Made by a program: the position numbers and the translations under genes
Assembly: GCF_000143415.4 (NCBI RefSeq)
Contig: NW_003314352.1
Span: 570,402 to 634,401, forward strand
Direction of reading: 5' to 3'
Length of the DNA stretch: 64,000 nucleotides
Source: Selaginella moellendorffii
Taxonomy: Eukaryota; Streptophyta; Lycopodiopsida; Selaginellales; Selaginellaceae
Shown here: positions 30,567 to 41,806 of the stretch, one piece after another
Layout: every line of letters starts with the position of its first letter
How positions within the stretch are numbered: the first letter of the stretch is position 1
The notes under the pieces: generated by a model
What the model saw: only the letters and a program-made list of their open reading frames with translations
What the model was told of the DNA's origin: nothing
Database searches by the model: none

Positions 30567-32354
30567 CTATACCATCGTTGCAGTCATCAGCTGATTGGAG
30601 AGCAGCAAGTATGGAGCCACGCCAGTCTCGTCGTCTTTCAGCCCAAAAAACCTCTTTGAAACTCTCTCCCCGCGCTGGAACTCTCCATGCGTCTCACACC
30701 CTCCAAGCACGGCAGTCCACTCCACAGCATTGGGCTCAAACGGCATCAGCTCGACGAGCTCCTCGGCGTCGTTCAATCGGCCAGCTCGTCCCAGGAGATC
30801 CAGCATGCAGCAGTAGTGATCCCGCGTCGGGAAGCTGCTAAAGTCGGCGGTGATAGAGTGGAAGTGGCTGCGACCATCCTCGACCAGTCCAGCATGGCTG
30901 CAAGTCGAGATCACGCACAGGAACGTCACAAAGTCGGGGACGATCCCGTCCAAGTTGAGCAGCCAGTAGAGCTCCAAAACTCTCCTCCCCTGACCCTTTT
31001 GAGCGTAGGACGAGATCATCGCGTTCCAAGTCTCGATCGTCTTCCTCGCCGCCATCTCGTCGAAGATCTCTCTCGCCTCCGCCAGCTTCCCGCATTTTCC
31101 ATAGAGGTTGAGCAGCGCGGTCTTGACGATCGCGCACTCACCCAGCTCCTCCACGCCTTGGACGATCCAGTGCACAGTTCTTCCCTCGTCGAGCCTCGTG
31201 AGGTTCGCGCAGGCGTCGAGAACCGTGACGCACGAGATCTTGTCCGCAGTCACTCCTTCCACATCCATCTCGCGGAAAACTTCGATCGCGAGAGAGTACT
31301 CGGCGCTCTGGATCATCGCTCCCATCATCGCATTCCACGACACGAGTGACCTCCCCGGCATCCGCTGGAAAAATCTCTCGGCCTCGGGGAGCTCTCCATT
31401 GGATCCACACGCCACGATCATGCTCGTCCAGCAGACGTGATCCCTGGCGCTGGAAAGCCCGTGGAAGAGCTCCCTCGCTCGATCGATCTCGCCATTTTCA
31501 GCGAAGGCCGCGATCATCGAGGTGTGGAGAATCACATCACCGCCGGAGCTCACCGAGTCATACACCTCCTTGGCGCTCGCGGTGGATCCAAACTTTCCAT
31601 ACATACTCACGAGCGAGGTAGCGACGAGAACATCCGCGGCCAGGCAAGCGGTAGCGGCGCGCGAGTGAAGATCTTTGCCGAGCTCCACCGCCAGCGCGGA
31701 GGCGCAGGCATCGATGCACGACACGAATGTGATGTGATCCGGCGGCACGTCCATCCGCCGGAACAACGCGATCGCCTCCGCCGCACGGCCCGCCCGGACG
31801 AGCGCGGTGATTATCGTGTTCCAGGATACCACGTCGCGGCGCGGCATCTCCTGGAACAGCGCCTTCGCGTCGTCAAGATACCCGGTCTGGGCAAATGCTG
31901 TAACAATGATGTTCCAGGAGATGCTGTTCTTCCGGATCTCCGGCATCCGGTGGAAGATCGCGCGCACCTCGGCAAGATCTCCACCTTGCGCGTAGGCGAG
32001 CATCAGCAAGTGCCAGGAGACCGAATTGGGCTCCGCGATGGAGTCGAAGACGCACCGAGCGGATGCCGTGCTGCCGCAATTGCCATACATCTGGACGAGG
32101 AGATTCTGGAGGAAGATGTCGCGCTCCAATCCGGTGTTGACGATGTGCCGGTGGATTCTCCTCCCCTGATCCAGGGCCTGGCGACTGCCGCATTGGCGGA
32201 GGAGCGATGCAAACGTGTTCTTGTCCGCGGTCTCGCTGCGATCCAGGAGACCGAGGCTCGCGGTGAGATGATCCTGGTGCTTCTTGCCGCCGCTGGAAAC
32301 GATCCTGGGAGGGATTCTTGCTGCTTGGAAGCGAAACCTTGTCCATTGCTTCAT
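30567..32354 (-). CDS. PLS-class pentatricopeptide repeat protein, intronless
   Basis: A single exon of 595 residues starts at ATG 32354. After an Arg-rich presequence suited to organelle import, about 14 PPR motifs follow, such as VCVFDSIAEPNSVSWH-type units, AKALFQEMPRRDVVSWN, AIEVFREMDVEGVTAD and AREIFDEMAARKTIETWN. The C-terminus enters an E-type motif (EWTAVLGGCETHGEFQRGERVSK) and stops shortly after YLLLSNQL. E-plus and DYW domains are absent. PLS proteins bind organelle RNA, mostly for C-to-U editing, with one PPR motif per base. Without DYW it would need a partner for deamination. The abrupt end inside the E region suggests a C-terminal truncation. Its start is 41 bp from that of a divergent gene. 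Confidence 0.9.
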   Translation of the reverse strand: MKQWTRFRFQAARIPPRIVSSGGKKHQDHLTASLGLLDRSETADKNTFASLLRQCGSRQALDQGRRIHRHIVNTGLERDIFLQNLLVQMYGNCGSTASARCVFDSIAEPNSVSWHLLMLAYAQGGDLAEVRAIFHRMPEIRKNSISWNIIVTAFAQTGYLDDAKALFQEMPRRDVVSWNTIITALVRAGRAAEAIALFRRMDVPPDHITFVSCIDACASALAVELGKDLHSRAATACLAADVLVATSLVSMYGKFGSTASAKEVYDSVSSGGDVILHTSMIAAFAENGEIDRARELFHGLSSARDHVCWTSMIVACGSNGELPEAERFFQRMPGRSLVSWNAMMGAMIQSAEYSLAIEVFREMDVEGVTADKISCVTVLDACANLTRLDEGRTVHWIVQGVEELGECAIVKTALLNLYGKCGKLAEAREIFDEMAARKTIETWNAMISSYAQKGQGRRVLELYWLLNLDGIVPDFVTFLCVISTCSHAGLVEDGRSHFHSITADFSSFPTRDHYCCMLDLLGRAGRLNDAEELVELMPFEPNAVEWTAVLGGCETHGEFQRGERVSKRFFGLKDDETGVAPYLLLSNQLMTATMV

Positions 32355-32371
32355 TCATCTTCTTCTTCCAT

Positions 32372-32381
32372 AAACCCTAAA
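32372..32381. promoter_or_regulatory. Telo-box in a 41-bp divergent promoter
   Basis: AAACCCTAAA lies between the start codons of the PPR gene (32354, minus) and the gene at 32396 (plus). With only 41 bp between the ATGs, the promoters must overlap the other gene's leader or coding sequence. Confidence 0.5.
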
Positions 32382-32395
32382 TATTGTCTCCAGCC

Positions 32396-33541
32396 ATGGC
32401 GGAGCTGCGCGAGCGATTGTGGCGCCCCGCCGCGCAGCGGAATGTGAGGAACGTCTGGTCTTCGATTGCGGCGGCGCGATCGTCGTGGTCGGCGGCTTCC
32501 AGCAAGGGCCTCTCGGCAGCCACTGGATTCGTCAATGCTTTCCTCACGCAGGGGTAGTTCTTCCAATCTGGATCGTGCTTGCTCCAATCCTTCTTCGCAG
32601 ATATTTGGTGTCCATGGATTTGGGAGTGCTGGAAGACATGCCTGGCCTGCGATCGGCATCGAGCGAGAAGCTCCTGTGCCAGCAGGTTTGAATCAAATCG
32701 ATCTTTTCAGGAAGATTTATTTTTCTTTCATTTGCAGAGATCAAACTGCCAGGAGCTCGTCTCGGCGTACCAAGAGCTGGTGTGAGTGGATTTTTTCTCC
32801 ATAGCTTTTGGTTCTTATGCTTGTTTGAGCAGGAAGATGCCACTTCCAGGTTGATTTATGCGGCCAAGTCCATGAGAACCTACGTGAAGGATTCTGGAAG
32901 CGTAGCTACATTCTCGCAAGAGAAAGCTTTCGACGGTGACAATGGCGATGGCGATGGAGCTCCCGTGTTCTCAATGCTCACTATCAAATGCTACGGTTTG
33001 TTTTCTCGATTTCTTGTGTCCGTATTGATCCTTTTGTCTTTGCAGAAGATTTAGCAACGGAGATCACTGCCATGTACCTTAGAGAACTAAAGATCAAGGT
33101 GACGTTTACAATGCAATGGCTTGCTGATCTTACTTATCAACTTCTTCAGTGGCGCATTGCTTCCAAGCTCTTGGGTTTCCAGGACAATGAAGTTCTCTCC
33201 ACAGAGAATCTGAGAGCTCTTCATTGCTTGATGTTCTGCGAGCACGAGTTATCGATAGCTGGACACTGCACAAACCACGATTTACCAAGCTCAGCTCTTG
33301 ACCTTCCCGGAACCAAACTCGAAAGAGAAGCTCTAGAGGTAACTTGCGAGTGTTTTAACCTTCGAAAGGTGCCAACCAGCTCTTTATAGGTGTGTTTAAC
33401 TTCTTGGCTTGCCGAGGCTCAAGTCGAGAAAAACAGGTATGCAAAGCCATGAAAGCACTTTTCTCCTAATTACTGCAGCTTTACAGGGTCGAAGAAATGC
33501 TGGCTATCGTGAATGACGAGATGTCCAAGGATAAAAGATGA
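32396..33541 (+). CDS. Conserved plant protein of unknown function
   Basis: Eight exons, 32396-32553, 32601-32685, 32738-32779, 32833-32995, 33046-33098, 33150-33338, 33390-33436 and 33487-33541, join in frame to 263 residues. The sequence starts MAELRERLWRPAAQRNVRN, has a helical middle (SRLIYAAKSMRTYVKDS), an acidic loop (DGDNGDGDG), and ends LAEAQVEKNRVEEMLAIVND. There is no signal peptide or membrane helix. I do not recognise a named domain. Introns are 47-60 nt, all with clear GT-AG ends, which makes the gene model strong. It is head-to-head with the PPR gene. Its last three exons are duplicated in decayed form at about 41807-41990. Confidence 0.75.
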
Positions 33542-33606
33542 GTACAAGGTACTCGGACCTTCCTTCAAGCTTAAAAGACCGCCTATTCTTTGATTGTGGC
33601 GCAGAG

Positions 33607-34195
33607 ATGAGCGCCGTCGAAAATGTGGAGCAACGTGTTTATGGTTCTCTGGCAGATCGTCGCCACTCTCTTGTCAATGCGCCAACGCCACCACCATCCA
33701 ATAAGCCGCTGCTTCCTGTGCGTTCACAATCCAGGTACCGATGAGTCTACAACACTGTGTAGGAAGAAAGCTTGCTTTTGCTCCCAATGTCTCGAGCAAC
33801 CAAACGAGCTCTCTCCGTCCTCTGGCGAATTCGACGATGGCCTTGAGACGATCCCGTCCTCATCCTGCTTTCCAGCCGGTTCCAAGTCCCGGAGAAGAGC
33901 GATCAAGCTCGTCACCAAGCGCTGCGTCAACTGTTTGATGGGTTACTCGGCCGACTGTCTAGCATTGTGCTGCTGTCCGCTCTCGATCCCACACTTTCTC
34001 TTCGTCACGCTTCCCGTGCTACTCTACCGCCGGATCTGCAAGCTTACAACGAAAGCCAAGTCGGTGTCAGCGTACCAGAGGCTGGGCATCAATCCCGACG
34101 AGCTCAGGAAACCCAAGGACTCACTACTCAAGGAGGACGAGATCCCTTTCACTGGTTTTGGAGGCGAATACTGGAAAGAGAATTTCGAATCTTAA
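33607..34195 (+). CDS. Cysteine-rich protein with C-terminal membrane segment, unidentified; gene model uncertain
   Basis: Two models fit. (1) One exon from ATG 33623 to 34195, 190 residues. (2) ATG 33607, whose frame reads RRHSLVNAPTPPPSNKPLLPVR, spliced at 33734 into the downstream frame. The shared C-terminal part has a Cys cluster and hydrophobic run (KRCVNCLMGYSADCLALCCCPLSIPHFLFVTLPVLLY), then a charged tail ending PFTGFGGEYWKENFES. The second N-terminus looks more like a plant protein, but I find no good acceptor at the usual 45-65 nt distance. A decayed copy at 42039-42350 keeps model 1's frame open through a 24-nt deletion. The family is unknown; membrane association is likely. Confidence 0.55.
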
Positions 34196-35186
34196 GAAAC
34201 GCATAAAGAATATTGTCTTTAAACTTGAAGTTTCAAAATAGTTAATCAAAATATATCTCAAATACAAATTTTATCCCCATCTTGATTGTCATTCCCTAAA
34301 CCCTACTCTAAACCCTAAACCTTAAACCTTATACATTTTCATGAAAATAACATAAATATTATATAATTCTTGCTGTATTACATAAATAAGTTCATATGGA
34401 ATTATAATTTTTAAGAAATCAGAAATAAATATTTCTTTTTAATAATGAAATCTGTATATGACTAACAAACTGACAAACAAAAATCAAACATATCATAAAG
34501 TTTGTAAACATGTTTGATTATTGTTCATAAAAAATTTAAACTAAAAATTAATTAAATTATTTTAAAGAATATTTTATACATAAGGTATAATATATAAAAG
34601 GAAAAACATAATTAATTTTTAATAAATATATTTAAGAGATTTTTAAGATTTAAATTTCATGTATTGACTTCTAGACCTCCAACTTCAACATTAGAAATAA
34701 TTTATATAAAATTAATATTAATATAATATAAATAATAAAAATGTTATATGTAATTAAAATTTAATTAAAATTATTGATTAAGTTGGTAAATTATAAAAGG
34801 TATTTTATAAATTTTTTAATCAATATGAATAATATATATCTTAATTAATAATAAAAGTGTTAACTGTAATATGTAAATAAAAGGTTAGAAGGATATAAAT
34901 GCCCCAACGTTTTTAATATCAAATTCCATATAATAATATTTCACCATAAAAACCAAAACATTCTATTGTTTTAAGTATTTATCTTAATGCCTTCAAACTC
35001 CTTCAATTATACTCAACTCTTTTGGCAGTATTAGATCATAACCATATAGAAGTTTATATGGTAAAACATCAATAAAACTCTATACTTTTATAACATATAT
35101 ATACCAAAGAGATAGCAAATAACTATTTTAATTTGAATATTCAAAGCTTACATACTTCACAACCATCCCTTTGAAAGTCCAAATAA

Positions 35187-35240
35187 ATTATTCTATTAAA
35201 CCATCCATTTGTGGATGATAAACACTCATGAAAGTATTAT
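35187..35240 (-). mobile_element. Retroviral-type integrase motif remnant (Ty3/gypsy)
   Basis: On the minus strand the frame reads SVYHPQMDGLIE, close to the conserved AYHPQTDGQTE of gypsy integrase cores. It is followed by a stop and then FIWTFKG, matching the usual continuation. Only this block is recognisable. Confidence 0.65.
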
Positions 35241-35929
35241 AAATCCTTAACCAAGACATTAAAACATGAAATGCCTCAACTAGAAATATGAGGCTATTAT
35301 CCAAGAGAATCTACTCTGAATAAAAATATTGGATCACCATTCAATTGAAAAGAAAGTATCTAATAATAGTTACATATGCACTAGCAAGAGCATTGATTTC
35401 CACTTAGCAAGTCAAGTAGTTGGAGGCAATAATGAGTAGTATTAATGAGCAGTAATAATGAGCAGTTCATTATTAGCAGTTGACTATAGAAAAAAACCCC
35501 ATCAAATCAAATGCTACTAACTTAAATAAACGAGAAACTATATAACTATCTTTCTTTAACATGAAGGGGAATATTATAAGTTTGACACCAAACATAGCTA
35601 CATATAAACAAAAATAATATTATATCATATCTTTGGCTAAGATAAAGACCTGTATAACTTTCAAGTCACATGACAATATCACATGTACTCATCTAAAATA
35701 AAAGAGTCATAGTAAGTATAGAGAAATAAAGTGTGAAATAAAAATTGAAGGCCCTATCATGAATACTTCAGATTTATAGCTTAATCTTTGAAGCTTTACA
35801 AACTTTATTAAGAGAAGGTAAATTTTATTTGCACCTTGTGGACAATAAATATCAAATATAACAACTATCAACAACACTAAATCCTCATCCAAAAAATCCA
35901 CTTAAGTAAGGGCATCACTATTAACTTGT

Positions 35930-36185
35930 AAACTCCTAAATTTAAACTTCCCAGGAGATCATCCTTAAAACTCAAGAAAATTTAACCTTAAGTATCCCAA
36001 AACCATTAACCAACTAAAAAAAAGTGCATTTTATTCATGAGCCCTTTCCTTTTATATTTTAACCCAACTTAGTATTATTTAAACTTAAACCCCAAATATC
36101 CAAATACCCTTAATCAATTGATAAAGAGGGTATATTTTTATTTATAGGCCCTTTCCTTCTACATTTGAACCCTTATAAATCAAAT
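35930..36185 (-). repeat. Two LTR-like repeat copies, reverse orientation
   Basis: Read on the minus strand, two adjacent copies (about 36065-35930 and 36175-36062) share the order TATA-like AAGGAAAGGGC, then TGAATAAAA or TATAAATAAAA, then a T-rich run, TTAAGGG or TTTTGGGATACTT, and GGTTTAA. The same order appears forward at 36940-37127 and 37330-37505. Confidence 0.55.
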
Positions 36186-36939
36186 TTAAGCCATTTTGCT
36201 TACAAAGTTATAAAACTCTTTAAATAATGAACAACCTTGAAATTATATATCTAAAGCTATAGAGCTCACTAAATAGTATGGCTAACTAAATTCTTCCACT
36301 TTAATAATGAAGTAATTGCAGCATAATCACCTTTTAGTAATATTCAAGAATTATACAAATATACATAAAACTCTCAAAATCCTAAACTGCTACTAAACAC
36401 TCCTTTTATGTTATGAAGTAATTTATCTCTACTAATAGCAGTATATAATTGATGTATGTAATGGGATTATGCTAACCAAACATAAATATGCTCTCTTGCA
36501 TCAAAACACCTTTGAGACTGATATAAAAACATCAATATGCAAAATGAAAGGTTAAATGTAGTTAGGATATAGAGTCATCACCAACTCTTTGAGATCCACA
36601 AAAACCCATTCACAGTCTTTAAATAAAATGAAAGATAATATTAACAACTTCAACACACTCACAATGGCATAGTATGATTAAAAAAATTATCAATAAAATG
36701 ATTGATATATTGCATCTTACCTAAGAAGCACTACACATAATTTACACATCAAATTAAGGAACTTCAAAATAATCACAAGTTTATTAAGACCAATTTGCAA
36801 ACTTTCATACCCTATGACTTCCATGGCAAAATCAAATTGATTTAATTTGCACCGACTAGTGTGCATCTCAAATAGAGTGGTATCCTTATAAACAATGGGC
36901 ATTTTGTCTACCAGCTTGGGAAAAAAGTAGCCATAAACT

Positions 36940-37127
36940 TTGCAAAGAGAACAACTTAAAAAACAATTTATGGGGTTTAAATATATAAAAGAAAATAGCA
37001 TATGAATAAAAATGCACCCTTTTTTTTTAATTCGTTAGTCTTGGGATACTTGAGGTTAAGTGTCCTTGTGTTTGATTAGTATGAGCTGGATGACTTCTCG
37101 AAAAGTCTAGATTCAAAAGTTTATATT
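36940..37127 (+). repeat. LTR-like repeat copy, forward
   Basis: It carries AGAGAACAACTTAAAAAACA, GGGGTTTAAATATATAAAAG, a T-run and CTTGGGATACTTGAGG. It ends directly before a primer-binding-site-like sequence, as expected of a 5' LTR. Confidence 0.55.
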
Positions 37128-37140
37128 TGGTATTAGAGCA
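37128..37140 (+). other. Primer-binding-site-like sequence of an LTR retrotransposon
   Basis: TGGTATTAGAGCA differs by one base from TGGTATCAGAGC, the sequence complementary to plant initiator tRNA-Met that primes many LTR retrotransposons. It follows a forward LTR-like repeat. Confidence 0.5.
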
Positions 37141-37329
37141 GTCTTTAGTCCAACTCTATTGGTTGATTTAGGGGCATCATACTATATGTTGAAATTGATA
37201 TTTAGTAGGTTTAGTTTTCTCCCAGTTTGACTCGAGAATTAAGGTGTCAAGAGGGCATAGCTCTCAGAAGAGCTGCATTCTCAACTTCCATTCATGAGGG
37301 TGTGAACTTGTGGTGGGTTATAAGTAACC

Positions 37330-37505
37330 AAGAAAACAATGTAAGAGACAATCCATTGGGTTCAAGTATATAAAGGAAAAAGGCCTATAAATAAAAGTGC
37401 ACTCCTTTTTCCAATTTATTAAGGGTCTTGGAATACTTGGAGTTTAGTGTTTTTGGGTTTGAATAGTACTGACCTCCTAGAAAGTTCAAATTCATGAATT
37501 TATAT
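37330..37505 (+). repeat. LTR-like repeat copy, forward (second)
   Basis: It carries AAGAAAACAATGTAAGAGAC, GGGTTCAAGTATATAAAGG, CCTATAAATAAAAGTGCACT and CTTGGAATACTTGGAG. It matches the copy at 36940-37127 along most of its length. Confidence 0.55.
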
Positions 37506-38289
37506 AATAAAGTACTTAAGATAAATTATGTCTTTAAACCTAAATACTGTAAGCCACAAATTTTTCATTTCCAATTTGCCAGCTTACCTCGTGTATCCGA
37601 CCAACACTGCTTTGGCTTTAACTAAGTTCCCTTGCCAAAGTTCCCACCTATTGTACCACCTCCTACTTGGTTTTACTTGGCTTTAACTACTCATTGAACG
37701 AACAACAAAGTGTTAACCATCCGTCTACAGATTCCCAAATCTCTCCCAATCCCCCTCTCCGGGTTAGATTGAACTTAAAGTTCAGCTACACTCCCCGTAA
37801 CCAAGCACACCAAGCCTCCAGATTCCTAACATCCTTTGATACAACAAGACTTGATCATGAGACCCTCTAACTCCCAAGCTTTGGGTGCCACACTTTGGGA
37901 TGCCGGGGGGAAACACCGTGGCCTAATAGCCCGGTATAAGTACCTCTACCTCCCCACTTCCATCCCGAAGGGAAGGCCTAAACCCCTAGGAAGGGTGAGG
38001 ACTAATGAGCCACAAAGTACTCAAGTGGAGCACCACTCCACATGAACCAAGAGCACCACAATTGGTTTCCCTTTTGAGAATAGGAGCTGCTCTTAAGCAC
38101 TTCCTTGGGTGGCCCCTCCGGCACCACTCGAGTCCATGCTCACTCCCAATCTCAACCTCAAGTCAGTTTGGAAGCACCACTAGAGAGTTCCTTCAACACT
38201 GGTTCCTAAACCTCACTATCCCTACTATACTTTTGGAACCCCCTATAGCCCCCCGGGAGAAACATGCTTTGGGCTTTCACCCCTCGACC

Positions 38290-38600
38290 TGTATTAGTAC
38301 TCGGACTTGGTCTCAAACTCAATCTTGGACTCGATATCGGACCCAACTTCAGACTCGGTCTAGGACCCGACTTCGGACTCGGTCTCGGGCTCGATCTCAG
38401 ACTCAACCTCAGACCTGATCTTAGACTCGACCTCGGACTCAACCTCAGACTTGGTCTCGGACCCGATCTCGGATCTCGGACTCTGTCTCGAACTCGATCT
38501 CAAACTCGGTTTCGGAGTCGATCTCGGACTCGATTCTGGACTCCATCTCGAACTTGATCTTAGAGTCAATCTTGGACCCGATCTTAGACTTAGTCCCATC
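38290..38600. repeat. Minisatellite of about 12-bp CTCG-rich units
   Basis: About 300 bp are built from variants of GACTCGGTCTCG and ACTCGATCTCAG, mostly in steps of 12 or a multiple. Both strands are open and encode low-complexity peptides (Leu/Gly/Asp on plus, Ser/Glu/Arg on minus), an effect of the 3n unit length rather than a sign of a gene. Confidence 0.75.
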
Positions 38601-38744
38601 CGATAAACTCTTTATCATTTTGGTCGTGCTTTCGGGGATCTTTTAGCCTACAACACCTCGGGGAGTTGGTTCCTTACAAATACACACTTTAATGGTTTCA
38701 GCTTGAAACCAACTTCTTGCAACTCATTTAACACCTTGTGAACA

Positions 38745-38939
38745 TCATAAACATGCTCCTCCTATATCCCCTCTAAATGGATCAACAATCATTTTCAACA
38801 TATCACAAAGAATTTTATCCATCATCCACTGGAAAGTCACCAAAGCATTATTCAAACCAAACAACATTATTAAGACTTTGTACAAATCAAATAGTGTATG
38901 AAAAGTAGTTTTTGCAATATTTTCCTCAACCATCGGCAC
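38745..38939 (-). mobile_element. Ty3/gypsy reverse-transcriptase remnant
   Basis: The minus-strand frame reads VEENIAKTTFHTLFDLYKVL, then MLFGLNNALVTFQWMMDKIL. This matches the gypsy RT block around IxxEDIPKTAFRT and MPFGLTNAPATFQ. The catalytic YxDD block that should follow is destroyed. It is a fossil. Confidence 0.8.
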
Positions 38940-41806
38940 TTGCCTATACCCAAAAACAACATTTAACTTAGTGATAAGAGAGGTGCTGTTTCATAGTGTT
39001 GTGCTAATCAAAGAACATTGTCAAGGATAGGTAAAACAAGTGTGTGCACAAGTCCTATAAAATCTTGATGAAGTGTTTGCCACAACTCAATAAACTCTAA
39101 CATACTTAGTTTTGTATGAAGTAAAAATCTCCAAAAGAAAATCATAAATTGTATAACTAACTCAAATGGCCCTTGATAGAGATAATGCAATTGCTAAAAA
39201 GCATTATCAATGCATATTTAAGGATGTTCGGGAGAAGGTTCTAATCTGCATGAGTAGCTATGCTCAAATTATTGTACTATTGCAACACTATTTGTTGGAG
39301 ACATGTGGAAAACTTGCACAAACACCAAACATTATCCAAAAGGTGGTAATCACTAAACATTGATTGAACCAATGATATACATCATCCAGGATTCCTATGA
39401 AAGAACTCTACAAGGATTGACAATAAGAGTAGAAGGAGTTACACCACATGCCATGAATGGCATTATCAATTGAGTTTGATAGTTCAATTGCAATTGCATA
39501 ATATCAAGTAATTACACTAATTATTACCTCAAAGTTAAAGGAGGAAGAGGCTATTGATTTGCCATGAAAATGAATTAAAAGAAAAAAAATAAGAAATTGA
39601 AAAAGTTACAAGATTAAGAAAGATTTAGACAATGCAAAAACTAAATCTAAACCAAAAGCACAAATTCAAGTACTCCTTAGGGACAATCAGAATTAACTAT
39701 ACTAGTATGAGTATATGAAATATGAAAATGGAATATAGAAATATGTATATTCGATAAACTCAAAAACCCTAGCTTATATACAAGAGCAAATGGTCAAAAT
39801 TGAAACAAATCTGATGGTTATCAAAATCTCATTATATTAATATTAATATACAACATTGTAGCTATATATTTGGATCTCATAAGATGAATAAAACTTTATA
39901 TTACTAAAACAATTCACAAAAAAGGTTTTATGAACTTTTCACTTATACAAAATATTTTTCAGATAATTGAGTTTAAAAAAACTTTTAAAAATATTAAATT
40001 TGAAATACTGGACTATAACTTTGAAATATAAATTCTAAATAATATAATTATTCATATTATTATGAAAAATAAATTATTACTTCTATGATTATTAATTGAA
40101 GGAAAAAACACAAATTTAATGAGATTAATTACTAATCTTTATTTATTTTAATTAAAATAAATATAGTAAAAGAAATAATGTTATATATGATATCATTTAA
40201 TACAGTATAATTTATAAAGGCATCTGTTAATCTTGTTAGGAGCAACTTTTAGGCAGGAGTATATTTTTTAATTATTTTTTAAAAATAAAATTATTTTATA
40301 ATAAATTTATTTATAAAATGACTGTGGAGTAAATAAAAATATCAAAATTAATATTTATTATTTTAAAATAAAAATAAAATAATTTACTAATAAATATTTA
40401 GAAAAGAATATAAGAAAATTAAATAAATACAAATAACTAACTAATACTATAATAGTCTAAATGAACTTCAAATAATAAATAACTTTTAATGATAAAATTA
40501 GTGTATTGTTTTACTAAGGATTTTTAATAAAAGAACAAGTTAACTATTATAAAATTATATAGTTAATAAATCCATTTTTAAAATATTTATAACTAAATAT
40601 ATCTTCTTTTCTCTAAAACTTAAGTCCATATTGTGCAATAAAATATTAATGTTTATATTTTTCTCTCACTTTACATTGTGGTTTGATATTATTTCTATAG
40701 AATTACTTATAATTAATCTCACTTAAAATTAATACAAATATATAAATTTTCAAAGAAAGAAAGGAGCTTATTTTCCAAGTGTGGAGTGTTTATCGAGCTC
40801 CTTGAGATTGATAACTTGGAAGTTTTTTATTTGGTCTTGGCTGTTGTGGTCGTTAAAGACAATCGATCTATCAATCATGCTAGAGTTTGTTTTATATCTA
40901 TTTTTTAGTTTTTATCGTAGAAAAGATAAATTTGATAAAACTAATGAGATATTTAGTAATTAACTCCTTATTTTCTATTGCTTTAAATTTAAATCCTATA
41001 GTCTATGCTTAATATCTATGTGTACTATGCACACTCTTTACAAAGTGAGGGGTAATAAAATAAAAATATATTTGTAATGAAACTAATGAGATATAAATAG
41101 TATATATTTAATTAATGTTATTTTTTCATATCTTAAAAAATTAATATTTAAATGTTTCAGAAGAGGTACGTTTGGAAAACATTTCTTGTTATTAAGTAAA
41201 AAAAAGAATTTATCCATAATAAGAACTGAAAGACAATGAAAATATCTGAATTACTCAATAAATTTGGCACACACTTTACCATTAATATCATAGTATAAAA
41301 AATGATAAAATATTATAATTTTTTTCAATATTTTATTTGATTTTTATTAGATTTTCTTCTTTTTCTTTTGTACTTAGTAATACAAGTTTTTCATATTGTA
41401 CTTATCTACGTTATAAAGTCATTTTGCAAAAAAAATTGTATGATGTTATATACTTAATTTTGTAGATTATGCACTTAATTAAACTTTAGGATATGGATAT
41501 GACTTTTAAAGAATAGGGAAAACAAAAGAAGTTAACTAGTGAATTTCTTGATATATCTTTAATATTATTTTTAGCTTTCCTAGGATCAATAAATAAAAAA
41601 GAAAAAGAAAAAAGAAAAACATAGTTTGTTGAATATTTTTAATAAAATTTCTCACTAGCTCCACAATCAAGAATTTGAATGAAAGTATTCCCATCCTTTA
41701 CATCTTATAATGAAATGTATAATATTGTGCACATACAGTTAATAGTTCACTAAATTTTGGTTTAGAAGTAGGAAAGAAAATTTGGTTGGTTTATGAGCAA
41801 ATAAGC

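Larger units (their letters stand above)
34196..41800. mobile_element. AT-rich block of decayed LTR-retrotransposon DNA
   Basis: About 7.6 kb of strongly AT-rich sequence without any intact gene separates the 33-34 kb genes from their broken copy at 41.8-42.4 kb. Recognisable pieces are a Ty3/gypsy reverse-transcriptase remnant (38745-38939, minus), an integrase motif (35187-35240, minus), four copies of an LTR-like repeat (35.9-37.5 kb), a primer-binding-site-like sequence (37128-37140) and a minisatellite (38290-38600). RT precedes integrase on the minus strand, the gypsy order, so one element may have run from about 39.5 down to 35 kb. No frame is intact and the element cannot move. Bases 39450-41800 hold no feature I can identify. 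Confidence 0.7.

Noticed and set aside
38290-38600. CRISPR array
   Set aside because: The repeats are short, degenerate and contiguous without unique spacers; this is a minisatellite in a plant genome.
35187-38939. Endogenous virus (pararetrovirus) insertion
   Set aside because: The RT and integrase blocks follow the gypsy order, and LTR-like repeats and a primer-binding-like site are present; no coat or movement protein is seen.
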